Shown piece after piece: positions 43,269-51,339 of a stretch of 54,069 nt of DNA. The position numbers and the translations under genes were made by a program. The stretch is taken from positions 1 through 54,069 of the forward strand of contig SYLY01000145.1 in assembly GCA_005808475.1 (NCBI GenBank), written 5' to 3'. How positions within the stretch are numbered: position 1 is the stretch's first letter; every line of letters begins with the position of its first letter. The notes beneath the pieces were generated by a model that made no database searches, had not been told where the DNA came from, and saw only the letters and a list, made by a program, of their open reading frames with translations. The stretch comes from Acidobacteriota bacterium. GTDB lineage: Bacteria; Acidobacteriota; Terriglobia; Bryobacterales; Bryobacteraceae.

Positions 43269-43949
43269 ACGAGATCTCCTTTCTCCATTCGGCTTCCAGC
43301 AACAGGATCGCCTCCGCGTCGCGAGCCGCGATGTCGAGCAGGTTCACTCCGCCCGATCCTCTCCACGCATGGAACTTCTCCAGAAACGCCAGGCTCTCCG
43401 CCGTGATCAGCGACTTAGGACAAGACTCCGCCCTCGCCCCCCGGCGCGCCCAGACTATCTCCGGCTCGCCATCCTGGCATCCGGGCGTCCATCCGCACCG
43501 GCGTTTCCGTTCCAAGCCACTCTTCCTACATGAGTCGCACTTCCACGCGGCTTGGTTCGCGAACTGGAAATGGAAGGCGACTAGGAGTTTTTTCTTTCTT
43601 CCTCTGTCAAGTCGAGTTCCCGCTTGATCTCCGTCAGGATCTCCCTGGTAAGAGATTCGGGTCCTCGCTCGATCACCAGCGGTGGACCGGCCTCCTCGCC
43701 GTCGATCCGCAGACCCGTAACCGACATCAGAGCCCACTCGAGATACAAGCGGTCGATCTCGTTCTGCAGAATTCCCACTTCCACGCGGTCTCGCAGTGAA
43801 TCCCCGGCCTGGAGGAACTCGGCTTTCAGCCCGGTCTGGCGCACCCGTTTCCCAAGGTCGATGCGTCGTCCCAGGGACATTCTCTGAATCGTATATTCGA
43901 CGCCCGGAAACTCCTCCGAGCGCAGTGTTAATTTGCTCCAGTATTCCAT
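43246..43949 (-). CDS. Tail assembly chaperone G-T fusion made by -1 frameshift
   Basis: If ribosomes slip back one base on A AAA AAC (43593-43587), the 122-residue G-type product is extended by 113 residues to the stop at 43246, about 234 residues in all. The extension begins LLVAFHFQFANQAAW. It has four cysteines in C-x2-C-x10-C-x5-C (43539-43477), a zinc-ribbon-like set, then ITAESLAFLEKFHAWRGSGG and a helical AAILLLEAEWRKEI-type end. In lambda the G and G-T proteins chaperone the tape measure while the tube assembles. Gene position between tube and tape measure is the classical one. The second reading frame has no start codon or ribosome-binding site of its own near the overlap. Confidence 0.72.
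43581..43949 (-). CDS. Tail assembly chaperone, unshifted (G-type) product
   Basis: The 122-residue protein starts at 43949, 7 bases after the tail tube gene. It begins MEYWSKLTLRSEEFPGVEYT, contains helices (GRRIDLGKRVRQTGLKAEFL, GILQNEIDRLYLEWALMSVT) and ends LTREILTEIKRELDLTEEE-RKNS, with the slippery sequence in its last codons. Size and helical character fit G-type chaperones. Most ribosomes would make this form; a minority would make the G-T fusion. Confidence 0.75.
   Translation of the reverse strand: MEYWSKLTLRSEEFPGVEYTIQRMSLGRRIDLGKRVRQTGLKAEFLQAGDSLRDRVEVGILQNEIDRLYLEWALMSVTGLRIDGEEAGPPLVIERGPESLTREILTEIKRELDLTEEERKNS
43587..43593 (-). promoter_or_regulatory. Programmed -1 ribosomal frameshift heptamer A AAA AAC
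   Basis: On the coding (minus) strand the codons are AGA AAA AAC TCC TAG, giving the canonical X XXY YYZ heptamer A AAA AAC in the correct phase, two codons before the zero-frame stop. Six consecutive A bases are exceptional in this GC-rich cluster. A purine-rich stretch upstream (GAGGAAGAAAG) could act as an internal Shine-Dalgarno-like stimulator. Confidence 0.75.
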
Positions 43950-43956
43950 GTGCTCC

Positions 43957-45129
43957 TCACGCGAACGCGATGATGATCTCGTCGTCGCCGCTGCCCTGCG
44001 CGCGGCAGTTGCGGAAACGCCACTCGAGCCGCGTCTCCTCGTCCTCGAACTCGGGGATCTCCGGAACCACCGCCGGCAAGTAGACGCCGCACAGGTGCCG
44101 GGCCTGCTGTCCCAACTGGAACATCGCTCCGATCGGTGCTCGCTGCCGCGCCGCCGCGTACAAGTCCTTCGTGTCCTCGTTCGCCTTGGCGATGAGCCGC
44201 ATCGACAACTGGACTGTCCTCAGCCCCGCCACGACGCAACTCGCTTTGTCGATCCCGAACTCCTCGGCTCGCAGGTTGAGGTCGTTGTCCAACGACAGTT
44301 CCGCTTCCACCAGCGTGTGAAACCGCTTCTGCTCCACGCCGAACCACGCCTGTCCCAAGCTACCCGGAACCAATGGGAACTGATACGGCTCCACCGCCGG
44401 CTCCTGCGGAAACTCCCCCAGCCCGGCCGCGCCTTCGGTGAACTCCACGCTCTCGACGAGGCAAGCCGCTTGTCCCTCGAACCGCGCCTGATGAAAGTCG
44501 CCGTTCACCTGAAGGCGCATGCGGCCGACCCCGCATCCCGCCGCCAAACGTTGGACCGCCGCGCTGGGGCTCCAATAGTCGTGGAGCGTTACCGCGGGAA
44601 GATCGGTGGATGGTGAGTAAGTCACTGTCGCCCCGAGCTCCGATCCCACGGCCGGCTCCGTCGTGAACGGCGCGTTTAGTGTGAAGCTGGTGGCGTTGTT
44701 CACCGCCGCCACGAACCGGATTTCGCCCCCGGACCGGACCGCCTGGTTGGGCGACAACCCGTGCGCCGCCTGTGTCGTTACCGCCGTGTCGTTGCTGACG
44801 CCCTGTACGCTCGCGCCCGCGAAGTAAAGGGGAGCCGCTCCGAGCGCCGCTTGAAAGAGCGCGCCATAACACGGCGGCTCGCCGTCCACCGGCCAGTGCG
44901 TCAGGTAAGTCGTGACATCGAAGGCCGTCGATCTCCGGATTCCCGCCGGCAACCCGGGAAAGGTGCGCGACCCCGTCTTATCGCGCCGTCGAAGCGGCCG
45001 CGCGGTTTGGCGCAGGTCCAATCGCGTGGACGGAATCCGGTTTGCCGCCGCCGCCGGAGCCGCGGTTCCGTACGCTGTTTCGAGAGCCACGTAGTGGCGA
45101 TTGTCGTTTGACGAAATGTAACAAGCCAT
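43957..45129 (-). CDS. Major tail tube protein
   Basis: The 390-residue protein starts MACYISSNDNRHYVALETAYGTA and has the pattern of siphophage tube proteins: RRRDKTGSRTFPGLPAGIRRSTAFDV in pieces (about 45-75), FDVTTYLTHW, LFQAALGAAPLYFAG, and a strand-rich second half (RMRLQVNGDFHQARFEGQA, HTLVEAELSLDNDLNLRAEEFG). Residues about 105-180 form an inserted beta module (AVTTQAAHGLSPNQAVRSGG) found in other phage tail proteins. Position upstream of G/G-T supports the call. It would stack as hexamers into a non-contractile tube; no sheath gene is present. Confidence 0.68.
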   Translation of the reverse strand: MACYISSNDNRHYVALETAYGTAAPAAAANRIPSTRLDLRQTARPLRRRDKTGSRTFPGLPAGIRRSTAFDVTTYLTHWPVDGEPPCYGALFQAALGAAPLYFAGASVQGVSNDTAVTTQAAHGLSPNQAVRSGGEIRFVAAVNNATSFTLNAPFTTEPAVGSELGATVTYSPSTDLPAVTLHDYWSPSAAVQRLAAGCGVGRMRLQVNGDFHQARFEGQAACLVESVEFTEGAAGLGEFPQEPAVEPYQFPLVPGSLGQAWFGVEQKRFHTLVEAELSLDNDLNLRAEEFGIDKASCVVAGLRTVQLSMRLIAKANEDTKDLYAAARQRAPIGAMFQLGQQARHLCGVYLPAVVPEIPEFEDEETRLEWRFRNCRAQGSGDDEIIIAFA

Positions 45130-45138
45130 GTTGATTCC

Positions 45139-45675
45139 TCACCCCAGCGATACTTCCACTGGTACGTTCACCCTCGTTGTCTGCGTGAAGTGCCTGCCGC
45201 CCTTTTTGGCCGCGCCGAACTCGACGTCGTACCGGCCGCTCTGGAAGACGCACTCGCCCCATTCGCCCCGGCAGTCTTCCAGCATGGCCGTTACCGCGTC
45301 CAGATAGAGACGCGACTGCCGTTCCAGAAGATTGAGTCTGTCGTGCGATACACGGATCTCCACCGCCATGTCCACCACCCCGGAGAACTTGCGGAACTTC
45401 TCCGTCAGCAGATTTCTCATCCGGTGGCAGTGAACCAGGATCTGCGGGTATTTCGCTCCCGTCGCCCTGTCCTCGGTCTCCACCGCCGCGTGGAGAGCCT
45501 GAACCACCGGATCGGGGAGATTCTGCGCATCGATCCCCTCGGCGGCCCGTATCGCCGCCATCTGTTGTACTACTCCGCTCCGTCCTCTTAGCAACTCGGT
45601 GAGAGCCACCAGCGCTACGTTTGCCGCCCGTGCCACGTTTCTACCCCCTCCGGAGCCCGCGGCTCCGCCTGACAT
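45139..45675 (-). CDS. Putative tail terminator/completion protein
   Basis: The 178-residue protein is helical at its start (ARAANVALVALTELLRGRSG), then beta-rich with MAVEIRVSHDRLNLLERQSR and ends TQTTRVNVPVEVSLG. Its place between the connector and tail tube genes is where siphophages and gene transfer agents encode the terminator that caps the tube. I do not recognise a named family, so the call is mainly positional. Its start overlaps the end of the connector gene by 35 bases. Confidence 0.5.
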   Translation of the reverse strand: MSGGAAGSGGGRNVARAANVALVALTELLRGRSGVVQQMAAIRAAEGIDAQNLPDPVVQALHAAVETEDRATGAKYPQILVHCHRMRNLLTEKFRKFSGVVDMAVEIRVSHDRLNLLERQSRLYLDAVTAMLEDCRGEWGECVFQSGRYDVEFGAAKKGGRHFTQTTRVNVPVEVSLG

Positions 45676-46405
45676 AGTAATCCGGAGACTGCCCTGGAGC
45701 GGCCGGAGGTCCGTTCACCAAGCCGGTGTCCGGAAGCGTCCACGCCGAGCCCGGACTGAGTATAGCCGCGTTCTGCCGCGTTGGAACTCCGCCCGCCAGC
45801 GCGGCGAACACGTCCCAACCCGCCGCATCCGGTGGCGCCCCCGTCACGGAAACAACAGGGAAGGCCCCGTTGGCGCCGTCGTGGATCGCCGCCGCACTGG
45901 CCGCGCTCGTGGATCCGAAAGCCGATCGCCAAGCCACCGCGATCTCGTACGAAATCCCGGGGGCCGCGACGCCCGATCCGGACACTGTTGGAGCCGAAGG
46001 CCGCCCGATCGGAGCGCGCACCGCGCCGATCCCCGTCTCCATCGCCAGATCCGCCGTCTCCGAAGCGAGCTTGGCGAACTGCTGCCATCGCGCCAGATAC
46101 CGGTCGTTCAACTGGCTTCCATGCGCGTCCCGGTACACGGCCGCGAGCGTGAGCAACGCGTGCCAGCGCTCCACCCCCGCCGTTACCACCACCTTTCGCA
46201 GGTCCGGCTCGCCCGCCGGGCCCATTGTTCCGCCATCCCCCATCCGAAGTAGGAACACCGAAATCTGTAACTCGAGTTCCCGTTGCGCGATCGCGATCTT
46301 CGCTTCCAGGTCGATCCCCTCCGTCCTCGCCGTGTCCAGGATCGAACTGTCGTGCGCTTGCAGATCGGCGGCCGTCGAGACCGGTCCGTCCGTTAGCAGT
46401 GCCAT
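45641..46405 (-). CDS. Putative head-tail connector protein with helical head and Fn3-like tail
   Basis: The 254-residue protein starts MALLTDGPVSTAADLQAHDS and is predominantly helical to about residue 130 (GIDLEAKIAIAQRELELQIS, VERWHALLTLAAVYRDAHGS, YLARWQQFAKLASETADLAM). An Fn3/Ig-like beta segment follows (ISYEIAVAWRSAFGSTSAAS, DAAGWDVFAALAGG). Helical proteins of this kind at this position usually complete the portal (adaptor). Assignment is by position and fold impression. It is 9 bases downstream of the 106-residue gene. Confidence 0.45.
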   Translation of the reverse strand: MALLTDGPVSTAADLQAHDSSILDTARTEGIDLEAKIAIAQRELELQISVFLLRMGDGGTMGPAGEPDLRKVVVTAGVERWHALLTLAAVYRDAHGSQLNDRYLARWQQFAKLASETADLAMETGIGAVRAPIGRPSAPTVSGSGVAAPGISYEIAVAWRSAFGSTSAASAAAIHDGANGAFPVVSVTGAPPDAAGWDVFAALAGGVPTRQNAAILSPGSAWTLPDTGLVNGPPAAPGQSPDYYVRRSRGLRRG

Positions 46406-46414
46406 CGCGCTATC

Positions 46415-46735
46415 TCACTTACTTCGGACCGCTTCCCGCAGGTCCCTCAGATCCGAATCGGCGATGACCGTGACTTGCAGTTTCCTCCGGGCGTCCTCTT
46501 CCTGAATCGCCCTGCGAGCTTGGCGGGACGCCTCCCGGAACGACTGCGCCTCGTCGTCGCTCGCGAGCCTCGCCCAGCGCTCCACCACTCCCTTCGCCGC
46601 CATGGCCCGAGTAACCTCCGTGGTCACTCCCGCCCTGCCGCCCTCCGGCGTATCGAGACTCACAACGATCGGAAACTCCTCCGTGATCGTCTCTTCCGTC
46701 TCCCGGATGTTCTTGTAGTAACCCTTCAGATTCAT
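46415..46735 (-). CDS. Small conserved-position structural protein, 106 residues
   Basis: The ATG at 46735 follows AAGGAG at good spacing; an in-frame ATG at 46777 is less likely. The protein begins MNLKGYYKNIRETEETITEE, has a short beta part (FPIVVSLDTPEGGRAGV), then a highly charged helix (DDEAQSFREASRQARRAIQE), and ends IADSDLRDLREAVRSK. No family is recognised. It lies between capsid and connector genes, where head decoration or head completion proteins are encoded. Confidence 0.5.
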   Translation of the reverse strand: MNLKGYYKNIRETEETITEEFPIVVSLDTPEGGRAGVTTEVTRAMAAKGVVERWARLASDDEAQSFREASRQARRAIQEEDARRKLQVTVIADSDLRDLREAVRSK

Positions 46736-46793
46736 GTCGGATCTCCTTGTTGCGCGGCGGGGCGGCCGTCCGCCCACGCCGCGCGGCTTTTGA

Positions 46794-47705
46794 CTAGCTC
46801 TTCACCTGCACGCCGTGGCTGTTGCGCAGCACGCCGATGCCGTAGAGGACGTCCACCGTGAACTGCTGAGCCAGCGTGTTCGGCTGGTAGCTCATCAGGA
46901 CCCGCAGGCCGAAGTTACCCAGCTCGGCGAACTCGGCGATGGCGCCGGTGCCCGGCAGCGGCTGGTTCAGGCGCCGCACCGCGAGTCCCAGCGCGCTCTT
47001 GGTGAACGCGAGGTTGTTCGTCGTGGCCGGAGCGCTGCCCGTCTTGGAAACGAACTGCGACCGGAACACGAAGAAGTCCTTGATCTTGCCAACCGTGCCC
47101 TCCACGATCGCCCGCAGGCCGGCGTCGCCCGCGGTGTGATACTCGCTGAAGCGCGGAATCTGCCGGAGCTGCGAGTACGCGTCGCTCGAAACCACCAGAT
47201 ACTTCGGCTGGCCGGCCGGAGTCTTCGCGTTGAATAGCGCCGTCTCGGCCGCGTCGATCGCCGCCTCGGTCAGCGGTGCGCCCGGAGTGCCCACCGGGCT
47301 GTTCGCCGTGAACTGCGAGTAGGCCGCCAACAGGTCGGACTCGATCTTCTCCGCCAGCGCCACCACCGCCGGTTGCATATAGAGCCGCAGCAGGTCCGGA
47401 GCCGCGATCACCTTGGTCACGTCCGGAATCTGGAACGTCGCCTCGGCGTGCGTGTTCAAAACGATCTGCGCCGACCCCAGGTTCGGGCTCTGCAACTGAA
47501 CGGTGCCGCCCTCGGTGATGTTGTTCGCCACCAGCGTCGGAGGCACCGGAATGTTGATCGTGTCGCCCGCCTGAGCCAGAACCGGCTCGTAGTCGCGGTT
47601 CACCAGATTGCCCATGACGAGGTTCCCCATCAGGGCCGGCAGCGCGTCGGCCGCCACCAGTTTGACGATGGCTTGCGCCACGTTCGACGAAGTAATGATA
47701 GGCAT
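46794..47705 (-). CDS. Major capsid protein, P22 coat-like (HK97 fold)
   Basis: The 303-residue protein has AAGGAG upstream and opens MPIITSSNVAQAIVKLVAAD, followed by NLVNRDYEPVLAQAGDTINI (the GDTI-x-I-P element typical of P22 gp5-like coats), QIVLNTHAEATFQIPDV and LYMQPAVVALAEKIESDLLA (spine helix). Later come KYLVVSSDAYSQLRQIPRFS and FRSQFV strands of the A and P domains. It is shorter than P22 coat (430 residues). No maturation protease gene is near, as expected for P22-like heads that use a scaffold and no cleavage. It forms the icosahedral shell. Confidence 0.82.
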   Translation of the reverse strand: MPIITSSNVAQAIVKLVAADALPALMGNLVMGNLVNRDYEPVLAQAGDTINIPVPPTLVANNITEGGTVQLQSPNLGSAQIVLNTHAEATFQIPDVTKVIAAPDLLRLYMQPAVVALAEKIESDLLAAYSQFTANSPVGTPGAPLTEAAIDAAETALFNAKTPAGQPKYLVVSSDAYSQLRQIPRFSEYHTAGDAGLRAIVEGTVGKIKDFFVFRSQFVSKTGSAPATTNNLAFTKSALGLAVRRLNQPLPGTGAIAEFAELGNFGLRVLMSYQPNTLAQQFTVDVLYGIGVLRNSHGVQVKS

Positions 47706-47738
47706 TGCCTTTGTTTCTCCTTGATCTTTCTGTCTTGC

Positions 47739-48326
47739 TTACTCACGATTGCCGCGGAGCGCGTTCATCGCTACCTCGGCGATCTCCTGCCGGACACGGT
47801 CCAACTCCGCCGGATCCATGCCGGGCTTGATCCGGTCCAGATCCACCGGCGCCCGCGCCGGAGCCGGCGCGTTCCGGTGCAACGCGGCCCCGGATCCGCC
47901 CGTGTTCCGCGCCGGCAGCAACTCGGGATTCTCCTGCACGAAACGCGACAGGTACTCCCGCAGTCCCACCTCGGTCCCTCCGTCGCGCGCCACCAGCCGG
48001 CCGTCCTCCGACCGCGCGACATCGTCCTTCACCGCCCGGAAGGCGAGGTCCAGTTTCTGCACGCCCAACCGCTGCAGTTCGCCCCGGATCGCCGAGGTTC
48101 TCTCGGCCTCGTCGGCCCGCTCCCGGGCGCGCCGGTTTTCCTCGGCCAGATTGTTCAGCCGGAGCTCCAGTTGTTCCCGCCGGCGCCGCTCGTCCGCCAA
48201 CTCCGCCTTGTAGGCCGGCTCGGCTTTCGAACGCTGCAATTCCACGTACTCGCCGATGACCTCGCGGATAGTCGCGCGCATCGAATCGCCGCCGGTATCC
48301 GGCGCCTTGTCGATCTTGTCGTTCAT
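47739..48326 (-). CDS. Probable capsid scaffolding protein
   Basis: The 195-residue protein is highly charged and mostly helical, with a coiled-coil-like middle (AELADERRRREQLELRLNNL, AEENRRARERADEAERTSA), a Pro/Ala linker (APAPARAPVDLDR) and a C-terminal helix (ELDRVRQEIAEVAMNALRG). That layout, and its place directly upstream of the capsid gene and downstream of the portal, fit a scaffold. AAGAAGG lies upstream of its ATG. Confidence 0.68.
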   Translation of the reverse strand: MNDKIDKAPDTGGDSMRATIREVIGEYVELQRSKAEPAYKAELADERRRREQLELRLNNLAEENRRARERADEAERTSAIRGELQRLGVQKLDLAFRAVKDDVARSEDGRLVARDGGTEVGLREYLSRFVQENPELLPARNTGGSGAALHRNAPAPARAPVDLDRIKPGMDPAELDRVRQEIAEVAMNALRGNRE

Positions 48327-48342
48327 TCGTTTGTTATCCTTC

Positions 48343-49725
48343 TTACGGTTGAACAGGACCCTCGATTTCGCTCGCGATGCGGTCCTTCGTCTCCTGGCCC
48401 ACGTCGCACAGATACTTGAAAGCGAGCTTCTTCAAGACCTGCTTCCTCAGCGTGGGCGACTCCACCCCCAGCGCCAGCAACTCCTTGGCATCCGCCAATT
48501 CGTTGGTGAAGTCCCCGATGTCGAACTCGTCCAGACCGGAGACGCCGATGCTGACGTCGTCTCCTCGAACGTGAGCGATGCCCCGCAGGACCTGCTTCAT
48601 CGCGTCCTTCACCTGATCGCCCAGCGCGCGCAGAACCTCTTGCGTAATCGAGAAATCGCGTTGTTTCGCGATACCCGATTGCTGGCCGGCGAGAGCCCCG
48701 CCAGCCTGCGACAACAGATAGCAGACCCGGTAGATCTCCTCCCGCAAGCGGCTCAAATTCTCTCCCGCGATGCTGTAAACCCGGCCCTCCGGCTCCGTCC
48801 ATCCGAAGCGGTCGTTGGGCGCCAGTTGGATGTAGTAGGAGTCCCCCACTACCTGATTCCAGTCCCGCTCCGAGTAGATGACCGGCATCGCGAATAGCCC
48901 CTGCGTGAGCGCCCATCCCAATGCGTTCGACTTGTTGAAGTGCTCCAGTTGCAGCAGCCCCGCCCGGTTCATCAGCCACAGCCCGTCCGATAGCCGGAGC
49001 GGAATCAGCGGAACCTCGCCCTTGGCCGCGAACGCGTGCCGCCCCGCGTCCACTTGTTCCATCGGTCCGGTAGTGTGTCCTTGCGCTATCCGCCTCCACA
49101 CTTGGAACGACTCCCGGTCGTAGTACAGCCAGCGCGTCTCCCGGTCCCAGTCCGGCGACTCCACCGAGCCCTTCCGGATAGTCGAGTTGCGCAACACCAC
49201 CCAATCGAATCCGCCGCGCTCGTCCGTGCTCCAGTTGATCAGCTCCTCGGCGCCGCAGTGGCTCAGATAGGCCCGCGATGCTCCCATCCGGTCTTCGTCC
49301 GCAAGATTCGACGGTTGCCTCCGCGCCCTCGGAAAGTCGACCAGCGTATAACTCACCCCGCTGACGAGCGCCTCCAGCAACTGCTTGCGGTAGAACTCCG
49401 TCAGGGACGATCCCCGCAAGTCGCAGTCCTCGCTGAATTCGTGGAAGAACTTGATGCCCCGCTGATCCACCCCCTCGATCATCAACAGCGGCTCCCGGCG
49501 GAACAGCGTCGCCGCGTACCAGTCGATCGCCGATCCGATGAAGTTCTCGTAGTAGACCCGCTGTAATCGTTCGTCGTAAACGGCCAACGGCTCCTTTTGC
49601 CTTCGCAGCAGGTATTCGGCCGCGTTGGCCTTCAACTGCTCGCCACCCCGGTAGAGATCGCGATAACGGCGCTGCATGTCCTTCCTCGCTTGATACTCCG
49701 GATGTTCCAATTCGATTCCCTTCAC
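48343..49725 (-). CDS. Portal protein (DUF4055-like)
   Basis: Translation starts at GTG 49725 after GGAGG. The 460-residue protein has the portal pattern: ARKDMQRRYRDLYRGGEQLK, FIGSAIDWYAATLFRREPLL (about 60-80), FYRKQLLEALVSGVSYTLVD, IPLRLSDGLW, LGWALTQGLFAMPVIYSERD and a C-terminal helical stem (SQAGGALAGQQSGIAKQRDF, then ADAKELLALGVESPTLRKQV). It would form the dodecameric ring through which DNA enters and leaves the head. Length is typical. It lies 16 bases downstream of the terminase gene. Confidence 0.8.
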   Translation of the reverse strand: MKGIELEHPEYQARKDMQRRYRDLYRGGEQLKANAAEYLLRRQKEPLAVYDERLQRVYYENFIGSAIDWYAATLFRREPLLMIEGVDQRGIKFFHEFSEDCDLRGSSLTEFYRKQLLEALVSGVSYTLVDFPRARRQPSNLADEDRMGASRAYLSHCGAEELINWSTDERGGFDWVVLRNSTIRKGSVESPDWDRETRWLYYDRESFQVWRRIAQGHTTGPMEQVDAGRHAFAAKGEVPLIPLRLSDGLWLMNRAGLLQLEHFNKSNALGWALTQGLFAMPVIYSERDWNQVVGDSYYIQLAPNDRFGWTEPEGRVYSIAGENLSRLREEIYRVCYLLSQAGGALAGQQSGIAKQRDFSITQEVLRALGDQVKDAMKQVLRGIAHVRGDDVSIGVSGLDEFDIGDFTNELADAKELLALGVESPTLRKQVLKKLAFKYLCDVGQETKDRIASEIEGPVQP

Positions 49726-49741
49726 GATTCGCCTCCATGAA

Positions 49742-51040
49742 CTAAATCAATGGCCGGTTCTGCTCGCCCACTCGCGCCCTCGGCCCGAACTCTTCCCAGA
49801 TCAAGTACCCGAGCGCGTCCGAAAGATGCGTCCGGCTCTTGTCCCGGTCCTTGTCGATGGCGGACGTATCCGCCTGGTAATTGACTTCCTCCAGATCGCG
49901 GATCAGCTCTCCGCAGCCCGGATCCACCTCGAGTCGAATGTCCCCGTCGGCGTTGCGTAGTAGCGAATTCGTCAACGCCACCCGGTCCCGAACCGCCGGA
50001 TTCGACCTCCCCGTCTTGTAGCTGAACGGCCCCCAATCTCCTCGCCCGAGCTGGTCGCGCACGATTTGGTAGTCCGACGAGCCCGCTGTCTGCATCCTGT
50101 GGCCGGACGCGTCGCCGTATACCGTTACTCCCCGGTAATGCGGTAGAAACCGCGCCCGGAACTGTTCGCACGCCTCCGCGGTTCCTGCCCGGCGCAACAC
50201 GATCTCGCCCAACACATGCAGACGGCCGCCGTCGATCTGCGCCACCACCGAGCACATGGGATCCACGTTGAAATCCAGCGCCCACAGCAACGGCAAGTGA
50301 GTCCGCCTGGTTTGCTTGCTCACGTGGTCGTTTCTGTCGAAACACCGGTACACCCGCGACTGGCAGGCAGCCACGTACTCTCCCAAGGCCTCCTGCCGGA
50401 AGAACTCGGGATCGTAGCTCTTCTTCAGCCGTTCGTAAAAGTCCGGCGCCGCGTCCAGCATATGGCGGTTTTCGTACGGCTTTGCGAAGATTGTCTTGTA
50501 GTTAATTTCGCCCGCCGCCACGAACCGCCGGTAGACCCAATCGTGCGCCTTCGGCGTCCAAACGCCGAACCCGCACAGCCGCGCCGCCGCGGGATCGCGA
50601 AGCCGCCCTTCCAGCCGTGTCCACGCGGACTCGGCGCAGTAAGTCAGTTCGTCGATCCCGAACCATGCCAAATTCGTGCCCCGCAGCGACTCGGCCGCGT
50701 GCAGCGATCTCAGCAACACCCTGGATCCCGTGTCCTCGAACGTCACCACGCCTTCCGACTGGTTCCATCCGAATGGGATCTCGTTTTCCGATAGAATCTC
50801 GCGAAGCGTCCGCCAAGTGGCGTCGGCAAGCATCCTGTAAGTAGGAGCCCCCACCAGCCCCACGCGGCCCGCGTTGAGATATGCCATCCGCACGGCCTCC
50901 TGGCACAAGGCGACGCTCTTACCGGATCCGATCGGACCGGAAAAGCCCTTGAACCTGTCCGTGCATTCGTGAAATGCCCGTTGCGACGGTAGACTTCGGT
51001 AAAGAATCCGCCGCTCTATTTGCCTTCGTTGTCCACCCAT
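49742..51040 (-). CDS. Terminase large subunit
   Basis: I place the start at the ATG at 51040, ten bases after GGGAGG and overlapping the preceding small gene by 25 bases; open sequence further upstream is the shadow of that gene. The 432-residue protein has Walker A GPIGSGKS (35-42), Walker B LAWFGIDE (about 124-131), and an RNase H-like nuclease with aspartates at about 256 (ALDFNVDP), 310 (YGDASGH) and 408 (SDALGYLIWEE). All motor and nuclease residues look intact. It packages DNA into the head and cuts it. Confidence 0.87.
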   Translation of the reverse strand: MGGQRRQIERRILYRSLPSQRAFHECTDRFKGFSGPIGSGKSVALCQEAVRMAYLNAGRVGLVGAPTYRMLADATWRTLREILSENEIPFGWNQSEGVVTFEDTGSRVLLRSLHAAESLRGTNLAWFGIDELTYCAESAWTRLEGRLRDPAAARLCGFGVWTPKAHDWVYRRFVAAGEINYKTIFAKPYENRHMLDAAPDFYERLKKSYDPEFFRQEALGEYVAACQSRVYRCFDRNDHVSKQTRRTHLPLLWALDFNVDPMCSVVAQIDGGRLHVLGEIVLRRAGTAEACEQFRARFLPHYRGVTVYGDASGHRMQTAGSSDYQIVRDQLGRGDWGPFSYKTGRSNPAVRDRVALTNSLLRNADGDIRLEVDPGCGELIRDLEEVNYQADTSAIDKDRDKSRTHLSDALGYLIWEEFGPRARVGEQNRPLI

Positions 51041-51267
51041 CGGACGGTGACCTCCCGTGGAGAGTCGCCGCCCTTCTTGCCGATGGAGCGCAGCCGCGCC
51101 AACTCCGCCGCCGAACCCGCTTCGTCCTGGTCGGCGAGACTCTTCGCTACCCGTGACTCGGCTCGGGCGGCGTGTGGCCGGCCCTGCTCCTCGCTGGGAT
51201 CCACCCTGCGCCGCGTGCGTCCCTCCAGCTTGGGCCGCCGCGCCTTTGAATGTTTGTCGTTGTCCAT
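51016..51267 (-). CDS. Small basic protein at the small-terminase position
   Basis: The 83-residue protein is very rich in Arg and Lys at its N-terminus (MDNDKHSKARRPKLEGRTRR) and continues with a helix (VAKSLADQDEAGSAAELARL) and a short strand (EVTVRWVDNEG). It lacks a recognisable helix-turn-helix. It overlaps the large terminase gene by 25 bases and is the first gene of the cluster, where the small terminase is expected. The assignment is positional only. No clear Shine-Dalgarno is present before its ATG. Confidence 0.45.
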   Translation of the reverse strand: MDNDKHSKARRPKLEGRTRRRVDPSEEQGRPHAARAESRVAKSLADQDEAGSAAELARLRSIGKKGGDSPREVTVRWVDNEGK

Positions 51268-51275
51268 TGCTTGGC

Positions 51276-51296
51276 GGCGAGCGTGACTCGCTCACC
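51276..51296. repeat. Inverted repeat in front of the phage-type cluster
   Basis: GGCGAGCG (51276-51283) and CGCTCACC (51289-51296) form an 8-base inverted repeat with one G-T mismatch around the loop TGACT. It lies 9 bases upstream of the first gene of the cluster. It could be an operator or a hairpin in the leader. Confidence 0.35.
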
Positions 51297-51339
51297 CGGA
51301 CCAATGGTCTCCAGCCGTCAAGCGGACAATGGCGCCTGC

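Noticed and set aside
32413..51267. Base composition shift marking recent phage insertion
   Set aside because: By eye the cluster is as GC-rich as its flanks, with AT-rich sequence only in the leader and at the slippery site. No shift can be claimed without a computed profile.
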